DNA of 15,600 nt from Chloroflexota bacterium. Its GTDB lineage: Bacteria > Chloroflexota > Dehalococcoidia > Dehalococcoidales > WRFJ01. This document shows, one piece after another, positions 6,125-13,743 of the stretch (positions are counted from its first letter, which is position 1; every line of letters begins with the position of its first letter). The notes under the pieces are model-generated. The model was not told the DNA's origin, did no database searches, and was given only the letters and a program-made list of their open reading frames with translations. The stretch covers positions 1 through 15,600 of the forward strand of contig WRFJ01000006.1 of assembly GCA_009778865.1 (NCBI GenBank), given 5' to 3'. The position numbers were made by a program, and so were the translations under genes.

Positions 6125-7224
6125 ATGGATATGCGAACTAGTAAGCTAGCACAAATGTTGGTAAACTACTCTACCGCTGTAAAAAACGGCGAAAAAGTGT
6201 TGATAGAATACGATGATTTGGCTTCCGCTCTGGCCAGAGAAGTATATAAAGAAACTTTACAAGCTGGCGCTTTGCCTTATGTAATCTCTCGTCCATCTTG
6301 GAAAAATGAAGATTTTTATAAATATGCCAATGATAAACAAATAAAACATGTGCATGATGTGGAAGAGGCTTTAGTGACTGATTTTGATGTGAATATCGTG
6401 CTAATCGGCAGTGAAAACACCAAGTCTTTAACTTCGGCAGATTCAAGTAAGATGGCTACCCGTACTTTGGCTCGTAAACATCTTAGTAAACTGCACCAAC
6501 AGCGCTCGGCCAGCGGAGAACTGAGATGGGTATTGTGTAATTATCCTACCCAGGCTCTAGCTCAAGAAGCTGAGATGAGTTTAGACGAATATGCCGATTT
6601 TTTATATCAGGCTTGTTTAATAGATTTTAATGATCCGGTAGGTTCTTGGAAAAAGTTCCAGAAGCGCCAAGATGAGATTATAGCGGTCTTAAAGAACAAA
6701 GACGAGTTTATTTTATCAAAAGCCCCGATGCTGACCTTACTTTACGCTGTGGTGGGCGCATATGGAAAAATTCTTGTGGTCACTATAATTTGCCTGACGG
6801 CGAAGTTTATACTGCTCCCATTGAAGATAGTATAAACGGCTATATCAAATTTTTATATCCGGCTATTTATCGCGGCAAAGAAGTAAGCGGTGTTGAGCTT
6901 TGGTTTGAAAAAGGTCGTGTCGTCAAAGCTAAAGCTGAGAAGAATGAGGAGTATTTACTCTCGGTCTTAGATACCGATTACGGTGCTAGATCGGTAGGGG
7001 AATTTGCTTTTGGAACTAATAACGGCATTAATTATTTTACCAAAGATATTCTCTTTGACGAGAAAATGGGCGGTACTATACATATAGCTATGGGTGCTTC
7101 TTATCCGGAAACTGGTGGTGTTAATGATTCAGCCATACATTGGGATATGATTTGTAATATGAAAGAGGGCACGGTCACTGCCAACGGCCAATTAATATAC
7201 CAAAAAGGCACTTTTATTATTTAA
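6125..7224 (+). pseudogene. M29-type metalloaminopeptidase (AmpS/PepS-like), frameshifted
   Basis: Two overlapping frames together encode one aminopeptidase of about 366 residues, near family length. The first frame (6125-6835) starts at an ATG 7 bases after GAGGTG (6112-6117). Its N-terminal domain runs from MDMRTSKLAQMLVNYS and matches M29 to about residue 199, then changes to unrelated hydrophobic residues ending at 6835. The matching sequence resumes in the -1 frame from base 6721 (SPDADLTLRCGGRIW, then NLPDGEVYTAP) and runs to 7224. The C-terminal part holds the presumed dinuclear metal ligands: Glu of PDGEV, Glu of GEFAFGTN, His of GTIHIAMG, Tyr of SYPETGG, His and Asp of AIHWDMI. All are intact, so the break is recent, a sequence error or an unusual recoding event. 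The distal half has no ribosome site of its own (first start-like codon TTG at 6790). Confidence 0.88.
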
Positions 7225-7236
7225 GAGGAAAACTAA

Positions 7237-7842
7237 ATGAGTTGGAATGCTGAATTTTTGCAAGAATTTTTATCTGAAAATTTTCCTGGACTAAATTTAC
7301 ATAAGCCACTTTTATATGAATGGCAGCCTTCTATGCGCGTACGCATAAGTGTAGACTGTAACAGTGGGTCCGACAAGGAATATAAAGAGAAAGCTGCTGC
7401 CCAGTCTTTAGCATGGTTTAGTGATATTTTTGGTAGCGAAAAAGAACTTTTGATAGTAAACGATTACAAGAAAAAAATCAGTCTTTTGCCAGTACTGCAA
7501 CAATATACGAGTGGTGTCCAAAGCCAGATTTTACAGCAGAAAGTAGATTATAACGGCAATATTAGTGTTGTTGCCCGCGACATTTTTTATGGTAATCTTA
7601 AAGATGCGCGTATTAAAGATATACTTTATGCCATAGTCAACAAAAGCTACGGCGGTAACGCTATCGGCCAAGTATATTTTATTCAGCTTACTCAAAAGAT
7701 AATCTTTGATTTATATGGCGAAGAGGGCGCTGATATAGCGGCCGCCGGCAAAGAAGAACTTTTACCTATCTACCTTAAATTGTCTGATCTGGTATCTCCC
7801 ATTGATCGCGGCCGTACCGAAAAAGCTTTGGGTATACTGTAA
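7237..7842 (+). CDS. DUF3885-like protein
   Basis: A 201-residue soluble protein of unknown function. The C-terminal half (about 120-201) has the pattern I associate with DUF3885: a segment YGGNAIGQVYFI, then IIFDLYGEEGADIAAAGKEEL (inner part), then LPIYLKLSDLVSPIDRGR. It contains no signal peptide, membrane segment or obvious catalytic motif. An N-terminal WQPSMRVRISVD segment (about 29-40) suggests a beta strand. AGAGGAAAA lies before the ATG and the gene begins 12 bases after the aminopeptidase stop, so the two share an operon. The family call rests on memory of the pattern, not on a search. Confidence 0.75.
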   Translation: MSWNAEFLQEFLSENFPGLNLHKPLLYEWQPSMRVRISVDCNSGSDKEYKEKAAAQSLAWFSDIFGSEKELLIVNDYKKKISLLPVLQQYTSGVQSQILQQKVDYNGNISVVARDIFYGNLKDARIKDILYAIVNKSYGGNAIGQVYFIQLTQKIIFDLYGEEGADIAAAGKEELLPIYLKLSDLVSPIDRGRTEKALGIL

Positions 7843-7848
7843 ATTTTT

Positions 7849-7867
7849 AAATAGCTAGACTATTTTT
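7849..7867 (+). terminator. Weak candidate terminator between convergent genes
   Basis: AAATAG (7849-7854) pairs with CTATTT (7860-7865) around a 5-base loop and runs into T5. The stem is short and AT-rich. It lies between the DUF3885-like gene and htrA and overlaps the htrA stop. Confidence 0.3.
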
Positions 7868-8745
7868 GAAGCATTGGCGATGAGAAAATTTTGGATTTCG
7901 TTTATAGCTAATGCAAAGCCTATATTTTCCATAATATCATAATCAAAGCCCCAAGAAACTATACCAATAACTTCACCATTCATATTAACTACAGGACCGC
8001 CGCTGTTGCCGTTATTCATAGCAGCATCGGCTTGAATATGAGTATAATATCTATTATTTTGGTTAGCCGAGGTTTCTTGTTTAATGGCCGATACTATACC
8101 GAAGAAGGCGCTGGGCTTGGCGTGTGCTAAATATGAAGACAACGGATAGCCTATAATAAGTACGCCTTGTCCCGGTGTTACGTTACTAATATTACCCAGT
8201 TTAGCTGCTGTAAGAGTTATGTTGGCCGGTACAGTAACTTTCAGTAAAGCTATATCGCGGTCAAAATCAGAAGCTACTACAGTGGCTGATACTGTAGTCT
8301 TAAGGTCGGGCAAAGTTACACTGATATTACGGGCGTTGCTTATTACATGTTGACTGGTAATGATATAGCCGTCAGCCCTATAGACAAAACCGCTGCCGGC
8401 TTTACCTCCGAAGAAAGAAGTAGTGGTTTCAATATATACCACACTGTCTACGATTTTATTATAAGCATTAACGGCTGAACCGGCAGAAGCTTCCAGAAAA
8501 CCAACGCGCTCTTGCAATTCGCGGATTTGACGTATAAGATTGCTTTCAATACTGTCATCGCTGTCAAACATTGACTCAAAATCGTTTAAGCGCATTTGTG
8601 TACTGGCTGCTTGTTGAACCAAATTGTCTATTTTATCATCTGCTTTGTTTAATACTACTGCCATTAAAAATGTATTAACAGTCAATAAGAAAATGGCCAG
8701 TATTGAGGCTATTGTAGCAAATGTTTTTTTCCCATTGGTTTCCAT
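7855..8745 (-). CDS. Membrane-anchored trypsin-like serine protease, HtrA/DegP type without PDZ domain
   Basis: A 296-residue S1C-like envelope protease. Residues 10-32 form one membrane anchor with no cleavage motif. Residues about 34-90 are polar and heptad-like (coiled coil likely), and the protease domain is about 95-290. The triad is visible: His133 in SQHVI, Asp164 in DRDIALL, Ser248 in GNSGGP. The domain ends right after IGFALAI, where DegP/HtrA proteins continue into PDZ domains; none is present. The catalytic domain is expected outside the cytoplasmic membrane, where it would degrade misfolded exported proteins. GGGAGGC precedes the ATG. Two 10-base direct repeats occupy the -35 region. 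Gene neighbours upstream are a rhomboid protease (77-base gap). Confidence 0.92.
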   Translation of the reverse strand: METNGKKTFATIASILAIFLLTVNTFLMAVVLNKADDKIDNLVQQAASTQMRLNDFESMFDSDDSIESNLIRQIRELQERVGFLEASAGSAVNAYNKIVDSVVYIETTTSFFGGKAGSGFVYRADGYIITSQHVISNARNISVTLPDLKTTVSATVVASDFDRDIALLKVTVPANITLTAAKLGNISNVTPGQGVLIIGYPLSSYLAHAKPSAFFGIVSAIKQETSANQNNRYYTHIQADAAMNNGNSGGPVVNMNGEVIGIVSWGFDYDIMENIGFALAINEIQNFLIANASKIV

Positions 8746-8772
8746 AAATAGCCTCCCGCTTAACCATGCTAT

Positions 8773-8792
8773 AGCTGTTCAAAGCTGTTTCA
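8773..8792 (-). promoter_or_regulatory. Tandem 10-base direct repeats upstream of htrA-like gene
   Basis: On the minus strand TGAAACAGCT is followed at once by TTGAACAGCT, spaced exactly one DNA helical turn. A -10-like TATAGC (8773-8768) follows directly, placing the repeats where an OmpR-type activator would bind. Function is inferred. Confidence 0.4.
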
Positions 8793-8822
8793 GATAAAAT
8801 ACTTTCTTAATTTATTATATAT

Positions 8823-9440
8823 CTAATAATGCTTATTGCGATAATAATATTTAAAAGTAACTTGACGTAGGAAAACCCCGTAAATAGCGCCGATAATGGC
8901 ACCGCCTAGATGAGCTTCCCAAGCTATACTGGCACCTGAATAGGATATAAAAGTCATAATAATTAACAGTCCTACAATACCTACCCACATGGGTATTGGC
9001 ACCGGTATGGGGAAGATTATGATTTTGGACATGGGCTTTAGTACGGCCAGTGTTGCGCCTATGCCGAATATAGCACCGGAAGCACCTACCGTTGCTCCGA
9101 TAGTGTCGGGGTTAAGCAATTGGAAGATAAGGATGAAAAACAAATTACCTATAATGCCGGCTAGAAAATATACTATCAAAAAACGTTTAGCACCGATCAT
9201 GTTATATAGATAATTGCCCAAAAAATAAAGAGTGACCATATTGAACAATAAGTGCCATATGTCAGAGTTGCTATGCGTAAACATACTGGTAACCAAAGTC
9301 CAAGGCTCTTTATACCAAATATCGGTAAAAACAGCTAAATAATGTATCAACTCGGGACTAATCCATACGGCGATTTCTATAACTAGACAAACACTGAAGA
9401 TATAAATTATGGGGTTTTTCAAGATAGAGATTTTTTGCAT
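8823..9440 (-). CDS. Rhomboid-family intramembrane serine protease
   Basis: A 205-residue polytopic membrane protease of family S54, about six transmembrane segments. HLLFNM (63-68) supplies the conserved His and Asn67 of the oxyanion region. GASGAIFG (119-126) carries nucleophile Ser121. AHLGGAIIGAIYG (176-188) carries the catalytic His177. EPWTLVTSMFTH (45-56) is the typical loop-1 segment. Such enzymes cut membrane-spanning substrates within the bilayer. AAGG lies 9-10 bases before the ATG. The gene stands 77 bases upstream of the HtrA-type gene on the same strand, so they may be co-transcribed, though htrA has its own promoter-like repeats. The substrate is unknown. Confidence 0.93.
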   Translation of the reverse strand: MQKISILKNPIIYIFSVCLVIEIAVWISPELIHYLAVFTDIWYKEPWTLVTSMFTHSNSDIWHLLFNMVTLYFLGNYLYNMIGAKRFLIVYFLAGIIGNLFFILIFQLLNPDTIGATVGASGAIFGIGATLAVLKPMSKIIIFPIPVPIPMWVGIVGLLIIMTFISYSGASIAWEAHLGGAIIGAIYGVFLRQVTFKYYYRNKHY

Positions 9441-9505
9441 GAAGAATTACCTTACTGTTTTATATTGTCGTTTTTGATATCTTATAATATGCCAAAAAGG
9501 CGGCA

Positions 9506-9545
9506 AATAGCAAGATGCGGACATATATGTCCGCATCTTGCTATT
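9506..9545. terminator. Perfect 40-bp palindrome, probable operon-end hairpin
   Basis: Two exact 20-base arms without spacer, centred between 9525 and 9526 (core CATATATG). It begins 14 bases after the stop of the ABC permease and lies upstream of the rhomboid gene. It could form a very stable RNA hairpin on either strand. The following T tract is weak, so a DNA-binding site or a mobile-element remnant remains possible. Confidence 0.5.
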
Positions 9546-9558
9546 GTATATTAGACAG

Positions 9559-10827
9559 TTATTCGTAACGCAAAGCTTCCACTGGGTCAAGGCTAGCGGC
9601 ACGATTAGAAGGATAGATGCCGGCCATTATTGAAATAATAGTTGTCAGCAGTATTACGCCGATGACTACCAAAGGTGTGAAAACGCTTAAGTGGAAGTTG
9701 GGGAAAGCCGACAAAAAAGTTTGGGCGCCGATAACATTAAGCAGCCAGCCGATTGTCATAGCTAAGCCTACGCCTATCACGCCTCCGAAGAAACCTATGG
9801 CTGCACTTTCCACCGTAAACAACAGTCGTATATCGCCTTTAGTAGCACCGGTAGCTTTCATTATGCCTATTTCGCGGGTGCGTTCATAAATAGCCATGAT
9901 CAAAGTATTGATAATGCCAATGGCTGCTACTACCAAGGCTATGACGCCGAATGAAGAAAGACCTATTTGAATAACGTTAAAAGCGGAATTAATTTGAATC
10001 ATTACATCATCATAAGTCATGGCATTTAATTTACTGTCAATGGTGCGGATGTCTAGAGCTATATCTTTGGCATCTTCGGCGCTATTAGCTTTAATGGTCA
10101 GTATATAGCCAGGCATAGCTTCGGTATAAAGATTAGGAGTATCGGCGTAAAAGCGGCCCATATCGGCAGCATCGGGAAATGATAAGAATATACTGGTCAT
10201 GGCTAAACTTTCATCAAGAACGCCGCAAACAGTAAAAGTATATTCCTTACTGTCGGTAGAGAAAGGGTTCATCTTACCGATGGTAATAGTGATGGTTTTA
10301 CCTATAGCTTCGCTGGCGCTCCAGCCAAAAACTTTAGCATACGAATAAGAAATAACTGCTTGGCCGCTGCCTTCGTAATCTACGTAGATACCGACAGACA
10401 GAGGGCGTAATTGCTGTTCGTGTAAAGGCAAACAAGAGGTTGATGCGGTAAATAGCCTGTCGGAGTCTTGAGCTTGCACACTTTTGGCATTGAAATTGGG
10501 ATTAAAATAAATAGCTTCTATGTTAGCTATTTTGGCAATATTTTCAAAATCTTCTTGAGTAAGCGGTTCAGTAGAACCACTGTTGTTTTCGGTGATCTCT
10601 TGTGGGCCACCGCCAAAACTGTAGTTGCCTTTATAGACTGTGATGCTTTGTTCGTGAAAATAAGATCCGAACTGGTTGGTGATAAAAGACTTAAGGCCGT
10701 CGCTTACCGATAACATTAAAGCAATGAGCAAAGCACCGATGACGACGGCCAGCGTGGTCAGAACAGTACGTAGTTTGCTTTTATAAAGATTGCTTAAAGC
10801 AATGCCAAAAATATCGGATAATCTCAT
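9559..10827 (-). CDS. ABC transporter permease, MacB/FtsX type
   Basis: A 422-residue subunit of a type VII (MacB/LolCE-like) ABC system, which uses ATP to move extracytoplasmic parts mechanically, exporting peptides, antibiotics or lipoproteins. TM1 is about 22-41, a large extracytoplasmic MacB-PCD-type domain is about 45-285, and TM2-TM4 are about 288-312, 340-365 and 383-405. The coupling segment ERTREIGIMKATGATKGDI (315-333) and the end GIYPSNRAASLDPVEALRYE (403-422) are hallmarks of the FtsX-domain permeases. The extracytoplasmic domain contains a Gly/Asn/Ser-rich stretch at 71-86. The ATG is one base after the ATPase stop. No membrane-fusion (MacA-like) gene is present in the window. 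The substrate is unknown. Confidence 0.93.
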   Translation of the reverse strand: MRLSDIFGIALSNLYKSKLRTVLTTLAVVIGALLIALMLSVSDGLKSFITNQFGSYFHEQSITVYKGNYSFGGGPQEITENNSGSTEPLTQEDFENIAKIANIEAIYFNPNFNAKSVQAQDSDRLFTASTSCLPLHEQQLRPLSVGIYVDYEGSGQAVISYSYAKVFGWSASEAIGKTITITIGKMNPFSTDSKEYTFTVCGVLDESLAMTSIFLSFPDAADMGRFYADTPNLYTEAMPGYILTIKANSAEDAKDIALDIRTIDSKLNAMTYDDVMIQINSAFNVIQIGLSSFGVIALVVAAIGIINTLIMAIYERTREIGIMKATGATKGDIRLLFTVESAAIGFFGGVIGVGLAMTIGWLLNVIGAQTFLSAFPNFHLSVFTPLVVIGVILLTTIISIMAGIYPSNRAASLDPVEALRYE

Positions 10828-10828
10828 A

Positions 10829-11548
10829 TTATTTGGCTCCTACTGTTTGATTATTATCGTTCATGTAATCTTCTACTATTTTACCGTCGGTTAAGCGTAT
10901 AATACGCTGAACGCGCTGAGCTACCGAAAGGTCATGTGTGGCAATTACCAAGGTTATATGTTTTTTTTCATTTAATTCTTGCAGTAAGTCCATAATATGG
11001 TTGCCGGTTTTGGTATCCAGCGAGCCAGTGGGCTCATCGGCGATGATGATCTTGGGGTTTACCACCAATGCTCTGGCTATAGATACGCGCTGGCGCTCAC
11101 CGCCGGAAAGTTCATTTGGGCGATGAGTCATACGGTGCGGCATATGTACTGCTTCCAGAGCGTCTTTAGCACGTTCTAAGCGCTCCTTTTTCCCCATGCG
11201 GCTGAATATAAGCGGCACGGCTACGTTTTCTTGAGCGGTATAAGAAGGCAATAAATTAAAAGCCTGGAATACAAAACCCACGCTACTGTTGCGGTAACTG
11301 GACAGCACTTTGTCTGAGGCTTCAGATAGATCCTGCCCGCTGATAGTAATATGACCTTCATTGGGAGTGTCTAAGCCGCCTATCATATTGAGCAGGGTGG
11401 ATTTGCCGGAACCAGAGGGTCCTAAAAGTGCTACGAATTGTCCGCTGGGAATTTTTAGCGATACGCCGTCAAGAGCGTGCACTATTTCGTCGCCGATCTT
11501 ATAGTAACGTTTGACATCGTTTACTATAATAAAATCTTGGTCTTGCAT
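10829..11548 (-). CDS. ABC transporter ATPase, MacB/LolD type
   Basis: A 239-residue ATP-binding partner of the downstream permease. Walker A is GPSGSGKST (43-51), Q-loop Gln95 in FVFQAFNLLP, signature LSGGE (147-151), Walker B IIIADEPTGSLD (167-178, with Glu172), H-loop His205 in ATHDL. VFQAFNLLPSYTAQENV and TGSLD are typical of the LolD/MacB/FtsE group. The frame is open upstream to 11698, but the ATG at 11548 with GGAAAGGA just upstream is preferred. The extra 50 residues would be a low-complexity AT-rich translation unlike any ATPase N terminus. The stop is one base before the permease ATG. Confidence 0.94.
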   Translation of the reverse strand: MQDQDFIIVNDVKRYYKIGDEIVHALDGVSLKIPSGQFVALLGPSGSGKSTLLNMIGGLDTPNEGHITISGQDLSEASDKVLSSYRNSSVGFVFQAFNLLPSYTAQENVAVPLIFSRMGKKERLERAKDALEAVHMPHRMTHRPNELSGGERQRVSIARALVVNPKIIIADEPTGSLDTKTGNHIMDLLQELNEKKHITLVIATHDLSVAQRVQRIIRLTDGKIVEDYMNDNNQTVGAK

Positions 11549-11606
11549 GTGGTCCTTTCCAAATGGCTGGATATTTGCCATATTAGTTTTGATATGGTAT
11601 TGTCTT

Positions 11607-11636
11607 ATTTTAAAACTTATGTAGATATAAAAGCAA
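11607..11636 (-). promoter_or_regulatory. Candidate promoter of the MacB-type ABC operon
   Basis: Minus strand: TTGCTT (11636-11631), 18 bases, TAAAAT (11612-11607). The 213-base gap around it (11549-11761) also holds a tandem 7-mer, AGTCTGC twice (11660-11673), and a small inverted repeat CCATAT/ATATGG (11578-11597). I see no larger structure there. Confidence 0.35.
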
Positions 11637-11736
11637 GCTTTATTTTTCAGCCTTAATTTAGTCTGCAGTCTGCGTGATATATAATAATAAAACAGCACCG
11701 AAACATGTTATGTTATTTTCAAAAGTATAACCCTTG

Positions 11737-11745
11737 TGTTAAAAT
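11737..11745 (+). promoter_or_regulatory. Extended -10 promoter of tRNA-Val
   Basis: TG-T-TAAAAT ends 16 bases before the tRNA 5' end. No clear -35 element is visible. Confidence 0.5.
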
Positions 11746-11761
11746 ATAGCATTCTTTTGAC

Positions 11762-11838
11762 GGGCGGCTAGCTCAGCTGGTTAGAGCGCTTGCTTCACAC
11801 GCAAGAGGTCGGGGGTTCAAGTCCCTCGCCGCCCACCA
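11762..11838 (+). tRNA. tRNA-Val (anticodon CAC)
   Basis: A 77-base cloverleaf reading GTG codons. The acceptor stem GGGCGGC pairs perfectly with GCCGCCC (11828-11834), with A as discriminator and CCA encoded at 11836-11838. The D arm is GCTC-loop-GAGC. The anticodon stem is CTTGC/GCAAG around loop TTCACAC. The T arm has GGGGG and CCCTC around TTCAAGT. A T5 run begins at 11839, directly after CCA. It sits alone between two minus-strand ABC operons; no second tRNA is adjacent. Confidence 0.98.
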
Positions 11839-11873
11839 TTTTTAAATTCTAAATCTTACTTCAGCGAGGTTTA

Positions 11874-12644
11874 CTATATTACGGTGTCTGGCAAAACGTG
11901 CGGCATACCATTTAGATTACTAATGGTTGCGTTTACATCGTAAATATCACGCAGGGCTTGCGTGGTAAGGGTTTCTTGGGGTGTGCCGCTTTGATAGAGC
12001 CGGCCGTTTTTGAGAAAAAGCAGGCGATGACAGTAGCGGGCAGCTAAATTTAAATCATGAACAGCTACGATGGAGATGAGTTTTTTATCGGTAGCGTTTT
12101 TTTGTATAAGTTCCCATAATTCCAGTTGATAGCGTATGTCCAATGAGGCTGTGGGTTCATCAAAAAGTATAACTTGCGGCTGTTGAGCTAGTGCTCTGGC
12201 TACTAGTACTCTTTGACGTTCGCCGCCGGAAAGCTCATCCAGTTGGCGTTCGGCTAATTCTTGCAGATTCATCTCTATGATTACACGAGCACAAATTTCC
12301 CTATCTTGCTCAGCAACAAACCAATGCATATGCGGTTTACGTCCCGTTAGCACTGTTTCAAAAACAGTTATTGCTGGCAAACGCTCGGTATTTTGTGGCA
12401 CGTAAGCTAACAAGTGCGCTAGTTTTACGGGGAGCATTTTGAGCAGATTTTGACTGTTTAAATATACTGTGCCTTGTTGTGGCTTTAAGATGCCTAACAG
12501 ACATTTAATGAGGGTGGATTTACCGCTGCCGTTAGGGCCTACTAAACCTATTATCTCACCCGGACAAGCTTCAAAACTGATATCGCTGATGGCTGTTGTG
12601 TGGCGGGTGTAAGTGTAAGTTAGATTTTCGGCGTGCAGATGCAT
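11874..12644 (-). CDS. ABC importer ATPase, FecE/FepC/BtuD type
   Basis: A 256-residue ATPase energising the adjacent FecCD-type permease. Walker A GPNGSGKST (36-44), Q-loop Gln84 in YVPQ, signature LSGGE (138-142), Walker B VILFDEPTASLD (158-169, with Glu163), H-loop His196 in AVHDL. LVGPNGSGKSTLIKCLLG, the YVPQ Q-loop and DEPTASLDI are typical of iron-siderophore, haem or vitamin B12 importers. The C-terminal 30 residues follow the family. GAGAGGAT lies ahead of the ATG inside the permease 3' end, with one base between stop and start. No terminator is visible after the stop: the gap runs straight into the antisense of the tRNA gene. Confidence 0.95.
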   Translation of the reverse strand: MHLHAENLTYTYTRHTTAISDISFEACPGEIIGLVGPNGSGKSTLIKCLLGILKPQQGTVYLNSQNLLKMLPVKLAHLLAYVPQNTERLPAITVFETVLTGRKPHMHWFVAEQDREICARVIIEMNLQELAERQLDELSGGERQRVLVARALAQQPQVILFDEPTASLDIRYQLELWELIQKNATDKKLISIVAVHDLNLAARYCHRLLFLKNGRLYQSGTPQETLTTQALRDIYDVNATISNLNGMPHVLPDTVI

Positions 12645-12645
12645 A

Positions 12646-13734
12646 TTATAATCCTCTCTTTCTATTGCGTATCATGATGTAGATAAAAAATGGCACGCCC
12701 ACAAAAGCCGTCATTATGCCTACAGGTATTTCTATGGGTGCTAAGATAATACGGCCGATAGCGTCAGATGCTAACAGTAATACGGCGCCCACTATGCAAG
12801 AAAAAGGCACCAAAAAGCGGTGATCTTGCCCTATTATCATGCGTGAAATATGCGGCGCTAACAGACCTATAAAACCAATGATGCCGGTAAAAGAGATGGC
12901 CACGGCAGTTGTCAAAGCCGAAGCACCCATGCAAAGAAAGCGGGTGCGACTGGTTTTGACACCTAAAGAAGAAGCGGTGTCTTCGCCGCCAGCTAAGGCG
13001 TTAAGATTCCAAGCTTGGCTAAAAATTATGATAAAAGCCAGTATAAAAGCCGCTAATATCAAAGTTATATTAACCCAAGAAATACCGGAAAGTGAACCGA
13101 AAAGCCAATGTACAACCTCAGTTAATTGTTGTTCGGTAGCACCGTAGTGTAAAAAAGAGGTAGCAGCCGAGAAAAGGTAAGTGACAGCTACGCCGCTAAG
13201 CACCAACGATTCTGGCGAAAGATTTTTCATTTTGGCAATAAGATAAACGCCGCCTACTGCTAGCATGGCAAAAGAAAAAGCTACTAGAGATATTATAAAA
13301 TTGCCACCGACCATACTTAAACCAAGTATTAAAGCCAGTGATGCGCCAAAGCCAGCGGCTGCAGATACGCCTATAGTATAAGGTTCTACTAAAGGATTGC
13401 GCGTTACACCTTGCATAGCCGTGCCGGCGATACCAAAAGCACAGCCACAAATTAATGCTGTTGCTATACGCGGCATCCTCATATCCCAAATAATATCTAC
13501 ATATATAGGGTCTATATCTATATTAATAAACGGCAAAATCTTAGCAAAAAAAGCTTTAAAAGAGTCGGCTATACTGATATCGGCAGCGCCTACGGTCAGT
13601 GAGAATACAGTTAAAATTAGCAGAATAAAAAACCCGCCCAAGAGCCACCAGCTTTTCTTGGCGCAAGAGTTTTTTTGCTTTTTCACCAGATCTTTTATCT
13701 GTGCATCTATAGCAGCAGCTTTATTATTTAACAT
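12646..13734 (-). CDS. ABC importer permease, FecCD/BtuC family
   Basis: A 362-residue type II importer permease with about ten membrane segments, working as a homodimer. RMPRIATALICGCAFGIAGT (86-105) followed by MQGVTRNPLVEPYTIGVSAA (107-126) is the family hallmark. GFIGLLAPHISRMIIGQDHR (287-306) contains the EAA-like coupling loop, and PIEIPVGIMTAFVGVPFF (333-350) ends the protein. The N terminus has a polar tail of about 28 residues before TM1, longer than usual. The ribosome site is poor (only AGAAAAAT before ATG), so translation may depend on the binding-protein gene ending 9 bases earlier. Confidence 0.95.
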   Translation of the reverse strand: MLNNKAAAIDAQIKDLVKKQKNSCAKKSWWLLGGFFILLILTVFSLTVGAADISIADSFKAFFAKILPFINIDIDPIYVDIIWDMRMPRIATALICGCAFGIAGTAMQGVTRNPLVEPYTIGVSAAAGFGASLALILGLSMVGGNFIISLVAFSFAMLAVGGVYLIAKMKNLSPESLVLSGVAVTYLFSAATSFLHYGATEQQLTEVVHWLFGSLSGISWVNITLILAAFILAFIIIFSQAWNLNALAGGEDTASSLGVKTSRTRFLCMGASALTTAVAISFTGIIGFIGLLAPHISRMIIGQDHRFLVPFSCIVGAVLLLASDAIGRIILAPIEIPVGIMTAFVGVPFFIYIMIRNRKRGL

Positions 13735-13743
13735 AATATTTTT

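Noticed and set aside
6790..7224. Independent gene for the catalytic half of the aminopeptidase
   Set aside because: The first start-like codon is a TTG without a ribosome site and the sequence homologous to the family begins well upstream in the same frame.
9617..9889. Plus-strand frame inside the MacB-type permease
   Set aside because: It is antisense to conserved FtsX-domain sequence and has no family resemblance.
11549..11698. Upstream 50-residue extension of the MacB-type ATPase
   Set aside because: The ATG at 11548 has a strong ribosome site and matches the family N terminus; the extension is AT-rich low-complexity sequence overlapping promoter-like elements.
11762..11873. tRNA-Val 3' end as an integration site
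   Set aside because: No integrase gene, no repeated copy of the tRNA 3' end in the window, and neighbours are ordinary chromosomal genes.
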